A stretch of 36,213 bases of DNA, taken from the NCBI GenBank assembly GCA_910578575.1, contig CAJTQP010000020.1:1-36213 (forward strand), written 5' to 3'. This DNA comes from an uncultured Oscillospiraceae bacterium (GTDB lineage Bacteria; Bacillota; Clostridia; Oscillospirales; Oscillospiraceae). Numbering within the stretch: position 1 is the stretch's first letter; each line of letters opens with the position of its first letter. The notes below the pieces were generated by a model. It saw nothing but the letters and a program-made list of their open reading frames with translations. It searched no databases and was not told the origin of the DNA. The translations under genes and the position numbers were made by a program. Below are positions 1 to 8,395 of the stretch, one piece after another.

Positions 1-3000
1 TGAGCATTTGCCGGGTGAAGTGGGTGTTGAACTCCGGCACCGCCACCGCCCCGGTGGGGCCCAGCACCGGGTCATTCTGGTAGCCCAGGGGGGTGGAATC
101 GGTGAAGATTTTCATGGTGTCCGGGTCATCCAGGGGGATCTCCTGGGCGTTGACCCCGGTGAGGTCCTCCATCATGCGGATCATGGTAGGGTCGTCGTGG
201 CCCAGCATGTCCAGCTTCAGGAGGTTGTCCTCCATCTTATGGTAGTCGAAGTGGGTGGTGATGATGTCCGTGCCGGTGTCGTCGGCGGGGTGCTGGACGG
301 GGCAGAAGTCGTAAATCTCCCGGTCCTGGGGGATGACCACCATGCCGCCGGGGTGCTGGCCGGTGGTGCGGCGCACGCCGGTGCAGCCCAGGGCCAGGCG
401 GGTCTCCTCGGCCTTGGTCACTTGCAGGCCCCTGGCGTCCAGGTATTTTTTCACATAGCCGTAGGCGGTCTTTTCCGCCACGGTGCCGATGGTCCCTGCC
501 CGGAACACATGGCTCTCCCCGAAGAGCTCGAAGGTGTAGCGGTGGGCGTTGGCCTGGTACTCCCCGGAAAAGTTCAGGTCGATGTCCGGGACCTTCTTGC
601 CCCCGTAGCCCAGGAAGGTCTCGAAGGGGATGTTGAAGCCGTCCTTCACGTAGGGCGTACCGCATACGGGGCAGACCCCGTCGGGCATGTCCGCCCCGCA
701 GCCGTGGCCCTCCCCGGCGGCAAAGTCGGAGTGCTTGCACTTGGGGCAGCGGTAGTGGGGGGGCAGGGAGTTCACCTCGGTGATGCCGGAGAGGAAAGCC
801 ACGATGGAGGAGCCCACAGAGCCACGGGAGCCCACCAGGTATCCGTGCTCCAAGGAGTTCTGCACCAACTTCTGGGCGGACATATAGATCACGTCGTATT
901 TCCGCTCGATGATGCCCGGCAGCTCCAATTGGATGCGGTCCTTGACGATCTGGGGCGGGTCCTCCCCGTAGAGTTCATGGGCCTTGTCCCACACCAGGTT
1001 GTAAAGCTCCTTGTCGGAGTCCTTCAGCTTGGGGGCAAAGAGGCCGTCGGGGAGGGGTTTCACCTCATCGCACCAGGAGGCCACCAAGTTGGTGTTGGTG
1101 ACCACCACCTCATAAGCCTTCTCCTTCCCCAGGTACGCAAACTCCTCCAGCATCTCCTGGGTGGTGCGAAAGTACAGGGGGTTGGGGGAGTCGGCGTCGT
1201 CGAAGCCCTTGGTGTCCAGGAGCACATGGCGGTAGATCTCGTCCTCCGGGTCCAGGAAGTGGACGTCCCCGGTGGCGCACACGGGTTTCCCCAAAGCCTC
1301 CCCCAGGCGCACCACGGTGCGGTTCCACTCCTTGAGCTGGTTGCGGTCCCGCGCAATGGTTTTGCCGTTCTTGTCCGGGCGGAGCATGAAGCCGTTGTTG
1401 CTCAGGGGCTGGATCTCCAAAAAGTCATACCAGGAGGCGATGCGGCACAGCTCCTCCCAGTCCTTCCCCCGGATGATGGCCTGATACAGCTCCCCCGCCT
1501 CGCAGGCGGAGCCCAGGATGAGGCCCTCCCGGTTGGCGTTGATCTCCCGCTTGGGCATGATGGGGAAGCGCTTGAAATAATCCAAGTGGGCCAGGGAGAT
1601 GAGCTTATAGAGGTTGCGCAGGCCCGTCTGGTTCTTGGCCAGAACGATCAAATGCCGGGGCATCCGCTTGGCCTTGCCCATGGTGGCGGTCCGGGACAGG
1701 TCCTCGTTGATCTGCTGCAAACTGCGCACCCCCCGGTCCCGGAGCATCTGGAAGAAGGGGGTGAGCATATAGCCCACCATGGCCGCGTCGTCGCTGGCCC
1801 GGTGGTGGTTGAAATCCGGCAGGTTCAGGTGCCGGGAGATGATGTCCAGTTTATATTTCCCCAAATCCGGCAGCAGGTTTTGGGCCAGGGGAAGGGTGTC
1901 CAAATAGGTGGGTTCAAAGGGGATGCCGTAGCGCTGGCAGCCCTCCCGGATAAAGCCGATGTCAAACTCCGCATTGTGGGCGGCCAAGGGCCGGTCCCCC
2001 ACGAAGTCCAGGAAGGCCCGGATGGCCTCCTCCTGGCTGGGGGCACCCATCAACATGTCCTCCGTAATGCCCGTAAGCTGGACGATGTTGGGGGGAAGAG
2101 GGCGCTGGGGGTCCACGAAGGTCTGGAAGCGCTCCTTGATCTCCCCCTTCTCCCACACCACCGCACCGATCTCCGTGATCCGGTCCTCCTGGCGGGAGAG
2201 GCCGGTGGTCTCCAGGTCAAAGCAGACGATGGGGGCGTCCAGGTCCTGCTCCTGGGGGCCCCGGATGGTAAGGCGCTCGTCCACGTCGTTGATGTAATAG
2301 GCCTCAGTGCCCAGGAGCACCTTGGTCTTCCCCTTGGCGGCGTTCCAAGCGTCGGGGAAGGACTGGGCCACCCCGTGGTCAGTGATGGCGATGGCCGGAT
2401 GGCCCCAGGCGATGGCCCGCTTCACCACGTCGGCGGTGTCTGTCAGGGCATCCATCAGGGACATGCGGGTGTGCAGGTGCAGCTCCACCCGCTTCTCCGG
2501 GGCGTCGTCGGTTTTCACCGGCTTCTCCGCCGTCTCAATGATCAGGGGCTCTAAGACCATGTCGTTGTCGAAGCGGTTCAGGTTCAGCCGGCCGGAGATC
2601 CGCAGGCGCATCCCCTTCTTCACCCCCTGGACGATGGGGGCCCCCTCGTCCCCCGGCATAAACTTGTTCACCCGGATGGAGCTGGTGTAGTCGGTAATAT
2701 CGAAGCTGATGACCCAGGCGTTGCGCTTGGTGAGCTCCTTGTGCTCCACGGCGAACACGTCCCCCTCCACGGTGACGGTGCCCATGTTCAGCTCTAGGGT
2801 GTTCATGGGGATGGGGGCCTTTTTGATTTGCCGGGGGCCGTAGATACGCTTGACCCGGAAGCCCGCCTCTTTCTCGTGGTGTTCCAGGGCCTGCTTCATG
2901 GCCTTCTGGCGCAGCTCACGGGTCTGGCGGAAGAGGCGCTCCTCCTCCGTCTCCTGAGGTGCTTCCTCCTGGACGGGGGCCGCCTCCCGGACAGGCATTT

Positions 3001-3361
3001 CTTCCGCCGGGGGCGGTAGGGGCGCTTCTTGCTCCGGCGGCGGGGCTGTCTCCTCGATCGGCGGTGGGGTCTCCCCTTGTATTGGGGCTTCCTCCGCAGG
3101 GGGCGCTTCCTCCACCGACTCTGGGGGCAGGGGGCTCAATTCCAAGCCGTTCAGGCCGTAGGCCGCCCGCACCGCCTCCCCGACTTCCAGAAGCAAAGCC
3201 TCCGGCGGCTTCTCCGGACAGCGCAGTTTCGCCCGCATGACGCGGGTGCTGCTCTCCACCACCGCCGAGGCAACGAACCACCCCTCCAAGGCCGGCAGCA
3301 GCGCCGGGGCGGGGCGGTAGCGGGCAAACACGGCAAGAAACGGCAATTCTTTCTCTGGCAT
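1..3361 (-). CDS. polC: DNA polymerase III PolC-type alpha subunit, C-terminus cut by window edge
   Basis: Replicative polymerase of low-GC-type Gram-positives, with built-in 3'-5' proofreading. The frame is open from ATG at 3361 to the left edge (1120 codons; full PolC is about 1430-1450, so roughly 320 residues are missing). Visible in order: a variable Pro/Glu-rich N-terminus (about 65-125), an OB-type region (about 190-275), the first PHP half with ELHLHT (about 293), an inserted DEDD exonuclease beginning FDLETTG (about 380), the second PHP half, a zinc ribbon with CPKC and CPVC (about 870-895), and the palm with GSRGSVGSS and PDIDLNFSGE (about 925). PHP interrupted by the exonuclease distinguishes PolC from DnaE. 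The Shine-Dalgarno AGAAAGGAAAG precedes the ATG. It is the last visible gene of the pyrH-to-polC block, 29 bp after a flavoprotein gene. Identification is secure. Confidence 0.97.
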   Translation of the reverse strand, partial: MPEKELPFLAVFARYRPAPALLPALEGWFVASAVVESSTRVMRAKLRCPEKPPEALLLEVGEAVRAAYGLNGLELSPLPPESVEEAPPAEEAPIQGETPPPIEETAPPPEQEAPLPPPAEEMPVREAAPVQEEAPQETEEERLFRQTRELRQKAMKQALEHHEKEAGFRVKRIYGPRQIKKAPIPMNTLELNMGTVTVEGDVFAVEHKELTKRNAWVISFDITDYTSSIRVNKFMPGDEGAPIVQGVKKGMRLRISGRLNLNRFDNDMVLEPLIIETAEKPVKTDDAPEKRVELHLHTRMSLMDALTDTADVVKRAIAWGHPAIAITDHGVAQSFPDAWNAAKGKTKVLLGTEAYYINDVDERLTIRGPQEQDLDAPIVCFDLETTGLSRQEDRITEIGAVVWEKGEIKERFQTFVDPQRPLPPNIVQLTGITEDMLMGAPSQEEAIRAFLDFVGDRPLAAHNAEFDIGFIREGCQRYGIPFEPTYLDTLPLAQNLLPDLGKYKLDIISRHLNLPDFNHHRASDDAAMVGYMLTPFFQMLRDRGVRSLQQINEDLSRTATMGKAKRMPRHLIVLAKNQTGLRNLYKLISLAHLDYFKRFPIMPKREINANREGLILGSACEAGELYQAIIRGKDWEELCRIASWYDFLEIQPLSNNGFMLRPDKNGKTIARDRNQLKEWNRTVVRLGEALGKPVCATGDVHFLDPEDEIYRHVLLDTKGFDDADSPNPLYFRTTQEMLEEFAYLGKEKAYEVVVTNTNLVASWCDEVKPLPDGLFAPKLKDSDKELYNLVWDKAHELYGEDPPQIVKDRIQLELPGIIERKYDVIYMSAQKLVQNSLEHGYLVGSRGSVGSSIVAFLSGITEVNSLPPHYRCPKCKHSDFAAGEGHGCGADMPDGVCPVCGTPYVKDGFNIPFETFLGYGGKKVPDIDLNFSGEYQANAHRYTFELFGESHVFRAGTIGTVAEKTAYGYVKKYLDARGLQVTKAEETRLALGCTGVRRTTGQHPGGMVVIPQDREIYDFCPVQHPADDTGTDIITTHFDYHKMEDNLLKLDMLGHDDPTMIRMMEDLTGVNAQEIPLDDPDTMKIFTDSTPLGYQNDPVLGPTGAVAVPEFNTHFTRQML

Positions 3362-3390
3362 GGGGTCTTTCCTTTCTCATCGGGTTCTTG

Positions 3391-3927
3391 TTACATGGAG
3401 GCCCCCAGCTTGTACGCCTCCTGCAAGGCGGGGTTGCCCTGGATGTCCCCTGGGTTTTTCACGCCGGGGACCAGGAGCACCCCCTTATCTTCCAGGTGGA
3501 AATACTCCACCGCGATCTCATATTGCAGCTTCACCGCCTCAAAGGCCCGTCCCCCCGGCGCGGCGGCCACAGACAGCAGCGCCGTCTTGCGCACCTGGGT
3601 GGGCTTGTGCATGGCCCCGTGGAGGCGGTCGATGAGGGCTTTCAACTGGGCGGTGAGGCCGAAGACATACACCGGCGAAGCGATGACGATCCCATCAGCC
3701 TGTAGGATCTTTGGGTACAGGGCCTGCATATCGTCCTGCTGGACGCAGCACAGGCCCTCCTTCCGGCGGCAGGTATCGCAGCCGGTGCAGGGGGCGATCT
3801 TCTGCTGGGCTATGTATACCAGTTCCACCGCATGGTGCTGCCGGGCCCCCTCCGCGAAGGCCTCCGCCAGCAGTTGGGTGTTGCCGCCCTTGCGGACGCT
3901 CCCCACCAAAACAACGATCTTTCCCAT
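3391..3927 (-). CDS. Flavodoxin-fold NAD(P)H-dependent FMN reductase / iron-sulfur flavoprotein-like
   Basis: 178 residues with the flavodoxin-like fold of the NADPH-dependent FMN reductase family. The N-terminal phosphate-binding loop reads GSVRKGGNT (about 9-17), and ASPVY (about 84-88) is the second FMN-contacting segment. Between them lies a cysteine cluster C-x2-C-x2-C-x6-CC followed by QQDDM, which resembles the compact cluster motif of iron-sulfur flavoproteins. Whether it binds a cluster cannot be told from sequence. The ATG at 3927 follows a good GGAGGAA ribosome site. It sits 15 bp after ispG and 29 bp before polC, so it is probably cotranscribed. It is not a usual member of this block. 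A redox role supporting the Fe-S enzyme IspG is only a guess. Confidence 0.85.
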   Translation of the reverse strand: MGKIVVLVGSVRKGGNTQLLAEAFAEGARQHHAVELVYIAQQKIAPCTGCDTCRRKEGLCCVQQDDMQALYPKILQADGIVIASPVYVFGLTAQLKALIDRLHGAMHKPTQVRKTALLSVAAAPGGRAFEAVKLQYEIAVEYFHLEDKGVLLVPGVKNPGDIQGNPALQEAYKLGASM

Positions 3928-3942
3928 GGGTTCCTCCCTCTC

Positions 3943-4977
3943 TCAAAACGCCTCGATCATGGCCATCAACTCCTCCACCAGGGCCTCCTGGGGGACTTTT
4001 TTTACAACCTCCCCCTGGCGAAACAGCAGCCCGAAGCCGTTGCCCCCGGCGATACCCACGTCGGCGGCGGCGGCCTCTCCGGGACCGTTGACGGGGCAGC
4101 CCATGACGGCCACGGTGATGGGTTTCTTCACATCCCGCAGCCGCGTCTCCACCTCCTGGGCCAGGGGGATCAGGTCGATCTTGGTCCGGCCGCAGGTGGG
4201 GCAGGCAATCAATTCCGGCCCATCCCGGCGGACCCCCACAGCTTTCAGGATATCCCGTGCCACATAGATTTCCTCCACCGGGTCGGCAGTGAGGCTCACC
4301 CGGATGGTGTCCCCGATGCCCTGGGGCAGCAGCCCTGCCAGGGCGGCGGCCTTAATGGTGCCCATCCGGACGGTACCCCCCTCGGTGACCCCCAGGTGGA
4401 GGGGGTAGTCCGAGCGCTGGTGCATCAGCCGGTAGGCTTCCATGGTCACGGGAACGGAGGAGGATTTCAGGGACACGCAGATGTCGTGGAAGTCCCAGCG
4501 CTCCAGGAGGGCGATGTGGCCGAAGGCGGATTCCACCAGAGCCTCCGGGGTGACGCCACCGTATTTGGCCAGAATGGGCTTTTCCAGGGAGCCTCCGTTG
4601 ACCCCGATGCGGATGGGGATACCCTTCCGGGCCGCCGCCTGGGCTACCGCCCGGACGTTTTCCGGCCCGCCGATGTTGCCGGGGTTGATGCGCACCTTGT
4701 CCACGCCGGCGTCGATGCAGGTTAATGCCAGGCGGTAGTCGAAGTGGATGTCTGCCACCAGGGGCAGGTCGATCTGGGCTTTGATGGCAGCGATGGCTTT
4801 GGCGGCGGCCTGGTCTGGCACCGCCACCCGGACGATCTCGCAGCCGGCGGCAGACAGGCGGCGGATCTGGGCCACGGTGGCCTCCACATCTGCGGTGGGA
4901 GTGTTGGTCATGGATTGAATGGAAACGGGGGCCCCCCCGCCGATGGGGAGGCTCCCTGCGTGGATTTGTTTTGTCAT
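3943..4977 (-). CDS. ispG: 4-hydroxy-3-methylbut-2-enyl diphosphate synthase (flavodoxin/ferredoxin)
   Basis: IspG (GcpE) performs the penultimate step of the MEP isoprenoid pathway, reductively opening methylerythritol cyclodiphosphate to HMBPP with a [4Fe-4S] cluster. The 344-residue protein has the short bacterial layout: an N-terminal TIM barrel (GGGAPVSIQSMTNTPTADV near the start, VADIHFDYR about 94-102, RINPGNIG about 115-122) and a C-terminal cluster domain with CPTCGR and MGCPVNGPGEA holding the three cysteines and the Glu ligand region. Start ATG at 4977 follows AAGGAGG. Together with dxr in the same run it shows that the organism makes isoprenoids by the MEP route, feeding UppS nearby. 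About 220 bp holding a mobile repeat separates it from rseP. Confidence 0.97.
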   Translation of the reverse strand: MTKQIHAGSLPIGGGAPVSIQSMTNTPTADVEATVAQIRRLSAAGCEIVRVAVPDQAAAKAIAAIKAQIDLPLVADIHFDYRLALTCIDAGVDKVRINPGNIGGPENVRAVAQAAARKGIPIRIGVNGGSLEKPILAKYGGVTPEALVESAFGHIALLERWDFHDICVSLKSSSVPVTMEAYRLMHQRSDYPLHLGVTEGGTVRMGTIKAAALAGLLPQGIGDTIRVSLTADPVEEIYVARDILKAVGVRRDGPELIACPTCGRTKIDLIPLAQEVETRLRDVKKPITVAVMGCPVNGPGEAAAADVGIAGGNGFGLLFRQGEVVKKVPQEALVEELMAMIEAF

Positions 4978-5012
4978 GCTTCATCCTCCTTGGATGGTCC
5001 GGGGAAACCCAC

Positions 5013-5160
5013 GGGCCGGCGAAGGCGCCGGCCCCTACAAGGACACGCCGGTGCCCGCACCGCCCATTGCTTCACAATCTGCGTGGTGTGCCTACCGTGT
5101 GAACAAACCTGTCCTGCGTGCTTCCACGTTGGATGTAGGGGCCGCCGCCCTCGGCGGCCT
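5013..5160. repeat. MITE-like inverted-repeat element in the rseP-ispG gap
   Basis: The element is about 148 bp, bounded by two GC-rich hairpins. The left hairpin has a perfect 9-bp stem (5013-5021 with 5026-5034, loop AAGG) followed inward by CCCCTACA. The right one has inward TGTAGGGG and then a perfect 8-bp stem (5140-5147 with 5152-5159, loop CCCT). The arms GGCCCCTACA (5030-5039) and TGTAGGGGCC (5135-5144) are exact inverted repeats. The interior of about 95 bp has no convincing gene and a composition unlike its neighbours. This looks like a small non-autonomous repeat of the kind scattered through Oscillospiraceae genomes; that family assignment is inference. On either strand the hairpins could also act as mRNA stabilisers or partial terminators. 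Confidence 0.6.
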
Positions 5161-5201
5161 GTCGTGATTGTCCCCACCGCCTGCCCTGAGACGGTCATCC
5201 C

Positions 5202-6272
5202 CTACTGGAACAGCTTAAACACGTCGCTGAAGGTCACCGCCAACATGAACAGCATCAACAGGGCGAAGCCCAAGCCGTTGAGGTAGGCCTCATACTTCCC
5301 GTCCAGCCGCCGCCGGGTGAAGAGGAACACCGCCTCACTCACCAGCAGCAGGAAAACCCGCCCCCCGTCCAAAGCCGGGATGGGCAGCATATTCATGATG
5401 GCCAGGTTCACCGCGATCAGGGCGATGATATAGAATACGTTTTGGAGCCCGGCGGACACGCTGCCCCCCTGGCTCCCCGCTTCCCCCAGGTAGCTGACGA
5501 TGCCCACAGGGCCGGACATGTCCTGCAAGCCCACCTGTCCGCTGACCAGCATCCTCAGCCCCGACCACACGGCCTTGGCGAAATAACAGCAGGTGTCAAA
5601 ACTCTGTTTCATCACGGCGGGGAAGTTGGCCTCCTGCACCGTAAAGTTGATGCCGTAGCGCTGGACGGTCTCACCGTCCACCTGGTAGTCCCGCAGGGTG
5701 ATGGGCAGGTCCTTGCGCTCCAGCTTCTCCCCGTTGCGCTCCACCACCAGGTCCATGGTCTCCCGGCCCTTGGCCGCGCTCAGGTAGGCCGTCACGTCGG
5801 CATAGACCCAGACCTTCTGGCCGTTGATGGACAGGATGCGGTCCCCCGGCAGCAGGCCTGACGCCCCGGCGCAGGGGAAGCCCTCGGCAAAATCCGCCAC
5901 CACCGGCACTGCGAAGCTCCCCACATGGGCGAACATCAGGGCCACAATGAGAAAGCCCGCCAGCAGGTTGGCAAAGGACCCTGCCACCAGGATGATGAGC
6001 TTACGCCAGGGGGCTTTGTTGGAAAAGGAACCGGGGTCGTCGCTGTCGTCGTCCTCCCCCTCCATGGCGCAGTAGCCGCCGATGGGCAGCAGGCGCAGGG
6101 AGTAGGTGGTCTCCCCTTTCTTCCGAGAGAACAGGGCGGGGCCCATGCCAATGGCGAACTCGTTCACCCGAACCCCCAAAAGCTTGGCGGAGAGGAAGTG
6201 GCCCCCCTCATGGACTGCCACCAGCACACCGAACAGGAGAATCCCCACGATAATATAGAGCAAATCCTTCAC
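5202..6272 (-). CDS. rseP: Site-2 (RIP) zinc metalloprotease
   Basis: Membrane-embedded protease of the RseP/RasP family that cuts membrane-spanning anti-sigma factors and signal-peptide remnants. The 356-residue protein opens with a transmembrane helix carrying the zinc motif HEGGH (residues 21-25, catalytic Glu22). It has a PDZ domain in the middle (about 115-195, including GLLPGDRILSINGQKV) and the second metal motif LDGGRVF in a late helix (about 300), flanked by further hydrophobic segments. The start chosen is GTG at 6272, which puts the active-site helix at the usual distance from the N-terminus. The gene is 18 bp after dxr and before ispG, the common Firmicutes dxr-rseP pairing. Confidence 0.96.
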   Translation of the reverse strand: MKDLLYIIVGILLFGVLVAVHEGGHFLSAKLLGVRVNEFAIGMGPALFSRKKGETTYSLRLLPIGGYCAMEGEDDDSDDPGSFSNKAPWRKLIILVAGSFANLLAGFLIVALMFAHVGSFAVPVVADFAEGFPCAGASGLLPGDRILSINGQKVWVYADVTAYLSAAKGRETMDLVVERNGEKLERKDLPITLRDYQVDGETVQRYGINFTVQEANFPAVMKQSFDTCCYFAKAVWSGLRMLVSGQVGLQDMSGPVGIVSYLGEAGSQGGSVSAGLQNVFYIIALIAVNLAIMNMLPIPALDGGRVFLLLVSEAVFLFTRRRLDGKYEAYLNGLGFALLMLFMLAVTFSDVFKLFQ

Positions 6273-6290
6273 CCCTTTGCATCTTGCGCT

Positions 6291-7433
6291 TCAAGCGTCC
6301 ATGGCCTTCTGGGCGGCCTGCCGGGCCAGAAGGTCCGCCCGGTGGACGGCCTCCAAGCTCAGGGGCTCCCGCGCCACCTGATTTAGGGCCGCCTCCACCA
6401 CCCGCGGAATGTCCAAAAAGCCCAGCTTCCCCTCCAGGAAACCCGCCACAGCCACTTCGTTGGCGCCGTTGAGGATGGCGGGGGCAGTGCCCCCCTCCTT
6501 GGCGGCGGCGATGGCCAGGGCCAGGCAGCGGAAGGTCTCCAGGTCCGGCGGGGCGAAGTGCAGGGGCCCGCACTGGAGCAGGTCCAGCCGCCGGGCCGGG
6601 CCGGGGACCCGGTGGGGGTAGGTGAGGGCATATTGGATGGGTAGGCGCATATCTGCCTCCCCCATCTGGGCTAGGACGCTTCCATCACAGTATTCCACTG
6701 CGGAGTGAACTATGCTCTCCCGGTGGACCAAAATTTTGATTTTTTCCGCCGGGACCTGGAACAGGGACATGGCCTCCAACAGCTCCAGGCCCTTGTTCAT
6801 CAGGGTGGCGGAGTCGATGGTCACCTTGGCCCCCATAGACCAGTTGGGGTGTTGCAAGGCGTCCTTGGCAGTGACGCTTTGCAGCTGCTGCCTGGTCCAG
6901 CCGAAAAAGGGCCCCCCGGAGGCGGTGAGGAGGATGCTTTGCAGCTCCCCCCGCAGGCTGCCTTGCAGGCATTGGAAGATGGCGGAGTGCTCCGAGTCCA
7001 CCGGCAAGATCTCCGCCCCCTTTTCCTTGGCGCGGGCCATCACCAGGGGCCCGGCGCACACCAGGGTCTCTTTGTTGGCCAGGGCGATGCGCTTCCCGGC
7101 GTCGATGGCCGCCAGGGTGGGCTCCAGTCCGGCGATGCCCACCAGGGCGGTGACCACCGTGTCCGCCTGGGGCAGGGACGCGGCGGCCAGGATGCCTGCC
7201 TCCCCAGACAGGACCTGGATGTCCGTGTCGGAGAGGCGTTGCGCCAAAGAGGCGGCGGCGGTGAAGTCCGCCGCCGCTACCAGCGCTGGATGAAATTGCC
7301 GGGCCTGCTGCTCCAGCAGGTCCACGTTGCTGTGGGCGGTGAGGGCCACCACGGGGATGCCGCAGGCCTTCGCCACCTCCAGGGTTTGGGTCCCGATGGA
7401 GCCGGTGGAGCCCAGAATGGAAATATGGTGCAT
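6291..7433 (-). CDS. dxr: 1-deoxy-D-xylulose 5-phosphate reductoisomerase
   Basis: Dxr (IspC) commits carbon to the MEP pathway, isomerising and reducing DXP to methylerythritol 4-phosphate with NADPH. At 380 residues it has normal length. The N-terminal nucleotide-binding loop is GSTGSIGTQTLEV (about 8-20), ANKETLV (about 120) precedes the catalytic domain, the metal-binding motif is PVDSEHSAIFQCL (about 147), and the substrate-binding stretch SMGAKVTIDSATLMNKGLE (about 195-213) is intact. ATG at 7433 has GAAGGAGG upstream. It lies 13 bp after cdsA and 18 bp before rseP, so these genes are almost certainly one transcript. Fosmidomycin sensitivity would follow from the family, but nothing here tests it. 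Confidence 0.97.
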   Translation of the reverse strand: MHHISILGSTGSIGTQTLEVAKACGIPVVALTAHSNVDLLEQQARQFHPALVAAADFTAAASLAQRLSDTDIQVLSGEAGILAAASLPQADTVVTALVGIAGLEPTLAAIDAGKRIALANKETLVCAGPLVMARAKEKGAEILPVDSEHSAIFQCLQGSLRGELQSILLTASGGPFFGWTRQQLQSVTAKDALQHPNWSMGAKVTIDSATLMNKGLELLEAMSLFQVPAEKIKILVHRESIVHSAVEYCDGSVLAQMGEADMRLPIQYALTYPHRVPGPARRLDLLQCGPLHFAPPDLETFRCLALAIAAAKEGGTAPAILNGANEVAVAGFLEGKLGFLDIPRVVEAALNQVAREPLSLEAVHRADLLARQAAQKAMDA

Positions 7434-7446
7434 ATCCAGCCCTCCT

Positions 7447-8262
7447 TCAGCCCAGCCGGAAGGCCGGGAAATAGTGGATCAGCAGCTCCACCAGGGGGGC
7501 GCAGAAGATCACACTGTCAAAGCGGTCCAGCACCCCGCCGTGGCCGGGGAGGATGCCGCCAAAGTCCTTAATTTTCCGGGTGCGCTTGATATAGGAGAAG
7601 GCCAGATCCCCGATCTGGGTCATGATGCCCCCCAACAGGCCGTAAACGGTGAGGAAATAGTAGTTGGCCGTGGCCCCCGTCACCAGGTGGACCCCCAAGC
7701 CATAGAGCAGGCAGGCGGCGATGCCGAACACCAGGCCGCCGATGCAGCCCTCCAGGGTCTTATGGGGGGAGAGGTTGGGGGTGATGCTCCGCCGCCCCAG
7801 GTGCATCCCGCTGATCATGGCAGCGGCGTCCACGATGAAGGGCAGGAAGATGGGCAGGGCGATATAGTAGTCCCGGAGGTACAAGTTCCCCACCCGCACC
7901 ACAGAGGACAGGCAGTAGGAGATGAACAGGGCGAAGAAGAACACCGCCCCCACCTTCTCCAGCTTCACCCGGAAGTTGCTGGCAAAGGCCTCCAAAAAGA
8001 TGACCACCAGGTAGACCAGGAGCACCAGCAGGCCGATGATCCGCTTCTCGCCAAAGTAGACCCAAAAGGGGATGGCCAGGGCCAGGGCGGCGGTGTACAG
8101 GGCGATCCGGGGGTGGTTCATCCCCATGGCCCCCATGGCCTCATAGGTGCCGATGGCGGAGAGAATGGCGATCAGGGCCGGGGTAAAGGGGGCCGGCAGC
8201 AGGTAGAACACCACCAGGATGACCGGCACCCCAATGCAGGCCACAATGATCCGTTGTTTCAT
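7447..8262 (-). CDS. cdsA: Phosphatidate cytidylyltransferase
   Basis: CdsA makes CDP-diacylglycerol from phosphatidic acid and CTP, the branch-point of membrane phospholipid synthesis. It is a 271-residue polytopic membrane protein with about eight hydrophobic stretches. The family signature is present near the C-terminus as SYIKRTRKIKDFGGILPGHG followed by GVLDRFDS, containing the Lys-Asp and the HGG-x2-DR metal site. ATG at 8262 follows GAAAGGAGCGG. It lies between uppS and dxr as in most Firmicutes. The 133-bp gap to uppS is unusually wide for this operon and holds a repeat end. Confidence 0.96.
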   Translation of the reverse strand: MKQRIIVACIGVPVILVVFYLLPAPFTPALIAILSAIGTYEAMGAMGMNHPRIALYTAALALAIPFWVYFGEKRIIGLLVLLVYLVVIFLEAFASNFRVKLEKVGAVFFFALFISYCLSSVVRVGNLYLRDYYIALPIFLPFIVDAAAMISGMHLGRRSITPNLSPHKTLEGCIGGLVFGIAACLLYGLGVHLVTGATANYYFLTVYGLLGGIMTQIGDLAFSYIKRTRKIKDFGGILPGHGGVLDRFDSVIFCAPLVELLIHYFPAFRLG

Positions 8263-8367
8263 TTGTTATCCGCTCCTTTCACATGTCCAGGGCGTATGGT
8301 TATTCCGACAAAACACGCCCCAATGGAGCGGGACCAAAGGAAGCGGATCGGTCCAGCTCATGGGAGG

Positions 8368-8394
8368 GTAGGGGCCGCCGCGATCCTGCGGCGG
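8368..8394. repeat. Solo end of the same repeat family, beside the uppS stop
   Basis: TAGGGGCCGCCG at 8369-8380 is identical to 5136-5147, the right end of the element between rseP and ispG. It is again followed by a hairpin: stem 8375-8381 with 8388-8394, loop GATCCT. No matching inverted arm is visible in the rest of the 8263-8395 gap, so this is a half element or a decayed copy. It ends two bases from the uppS stop codon, so on the minus strand it would form a stem directly after the gene. It lacks a T-run, so it is not a standard terminator. Confidence 0.45.
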
Positions 8395-8395
8395 G

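Noticed and set aside
8..2554. 848-codon open frame on the plus strand
   Set aside because: It is antisense to PolC, which has all its motifs; the frame is open only because of high GC and codon bias, and its translation is repetitive Gly/Val/His-rich with no domain.
4974..5198. Short minus-strand frame across the rseP-ispG gap
   Set aside because: It reads through the inverted-repeat element and has no ribosome site; the repeat explains the sequence.
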